Positions 56,327 to 56,592 of a stretch of 56,592 bases of DNA are shown piece after piece (within the stretch, counting starts at the first letter, position 1; each line of letters opens with the position of its first letter). The position numbers and the translations under genes are program-made. The stretch comes from Acidimicrobiaceae bacterium (GTDB taxonomy: Bacteria; Actinomycetota; Acidimicrobiia; Acidimicrobiales; RAAP-2), in the NCBI GenBank assembly GCA_027451285.1, contig DAIDJP010000033.1, positions 1 to 56,592 on the forward strand. Direction: 5' to 3'. The notes under the pieces were generated by a model. It worked only from the letters and a program-made list of their open reading frames with translations. It had not been told where the DNA came from and made no database searches.

Positions 56327-56592
56327 TTAGTGCGTTACTCAAACCCTGGACCTGAAGAAGATTCCCGGGGGTGGTAGACGGGAGCCCGTTGGCGTCAACG
56401 CCAGCGGGCTTCTTTGATTTCCGACCACTAGATGACCTATGGCACACTTGTCGAAGGTCGTCACCGAGCAGAACATCGAACGGCTCTCTCAACTGAGCCT
56501 CAATCTTGACATCCGCCAAGGTCTCGTCGATCTGCACGACGAAGATCTTCTCAAAGAACGCCTGATTGAACATTCGCTTGATGTGATCAGGT
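56289..56592 (-). CDS. C-terminal end of a serine recombinase (5' end outside the window)
   Basis: Minus-strand frame open from the right window edge. The part PDHIKRMFNQAFFEKIFV and LREPFDVLLGDDLRQV matches the C-terminal region of large serine recombinases (compare the common pattern LNQAFFEKI...EPF..LL). After about 56455 the sequence loses similarity but the frame stays open through a hairpin and into the tRNA, stopping at 56289 inside the anticodon stem. The true end may lie anywhere in that tail. Its direction, pointing at the tRNA, fits an integrase at the edge of an element inserted at tRNA-Val. Confidence 0.62.
   Translation of the reverse strand, partial: PDHIKRMFNQAFFEKIFVVQIDETLADVKIEAQLREPFDVLLGDDLRQVCHRSSSGRKSKKPAGVDANGLPSTTPGNLLQVQGLSNALMVGAEGLEPPTC
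56383..56420 (+). terminator. Intrinsic terminator after tRNA-Val
   Basis: A 12-bp stem (AGCCCGTTGGCG with CGCCAGCGGGCT, one G-T pair) and TCAA loop, followed on plus by TCTTTGATTT. It lies 56 bases after the tRNA and inside the open frame of the recombinase tail on the other strand. Confidence 0.75.

Overview
The window is GC-rich and densely packed, with many 1 to 4 base overlaps between genes, GTG starts, and a TANNNT box about 6 bases ahead of many start codons. The gene set points to an actinobacterium, most plausibly Acidimicrobiia: a single-chain 2-oxoglutarate dehydrogenase (E2 and E1 fused), a fused PafB-PafC WYL regulator, an F420 gene (cofC), propionyl-CoA carboxylase with methylmalonyl-CoA mutase, and RF2 without a programmed frameshift. 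The class assignment is inference from gene content, not a database match.

Layout. 1-4426: 3' part of a methylmalonyl-CoA mutase large subunit, convergent with an acyl-CoA carboxylase biotin subunit, M20 amidohydrolase and ABM-domain operon. 4431-6927: birA, an rfbD-like reductase and a GT2 glycosyltransferase. 6936-7186: a strongly structured RNA with its own -10 box. 7224-12718: secA, prfB, ftsE, ftsX. 12719-15072: msrB and dxs on the minus strand. 15116-20670: tldD and tldE, fmdB, moaC and pafBC. 20697-23644: a TrwC-type relaxase and a VirD4/TraG-type ATPase facing each other with overlapping ends, then a Lys/Ala/Pro-repeat basic protein. 23642-24905: cofC and rnhB, divergent. 24968-31600: a peptide ABC system split between a fused double ATPase on plus and two permeases plus a binding protein on minus, separated by a frameshifted SRPBCC pseudogene and a perfect inverted repeat.

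31796-33507: epimerase and alpha/beta hydrolase. 33555-39490: kgd, a NYN ribonuclease-S1 fusion, a fabZ-like dehydratase and exonuclease III in one tight run. 39504-44031: short UvrD-like helicase, GlcD-like FAD oxidase and ThDP enzyme. 44063-47499: hydrolase, membrane-anchored MurF-like ligase and Ddl. 47383-50366: a minus-strand cluster of a sigma-like protein, a secreted or anchored protein and a membrane-bound winged-helix/BTAD protein. 50501-51785: three small unknown proteins. 51813-56115: GH3 glycosidase, IMPase-family phosphatase and CHAD protein. 56250-56592: tRNA-Val(UAC) with the C-terminal end of a serine recombinase running into it, which looks like the edge of an integrated element continuing beyond the window.

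Most genes are housekeeping: cell division, secretion, translation termination, isoprenoid, cell wall, C3-acyl-CoA and TCA metabolism. The parts most likely to hold something undescribed are the RNA before secA, the relaxase/coupling-ATPase pair, the NYN-S1 protein coupled to kgd, the sigma-like/anchored/BTAD cluster, and the island edge at tRNA-Val.
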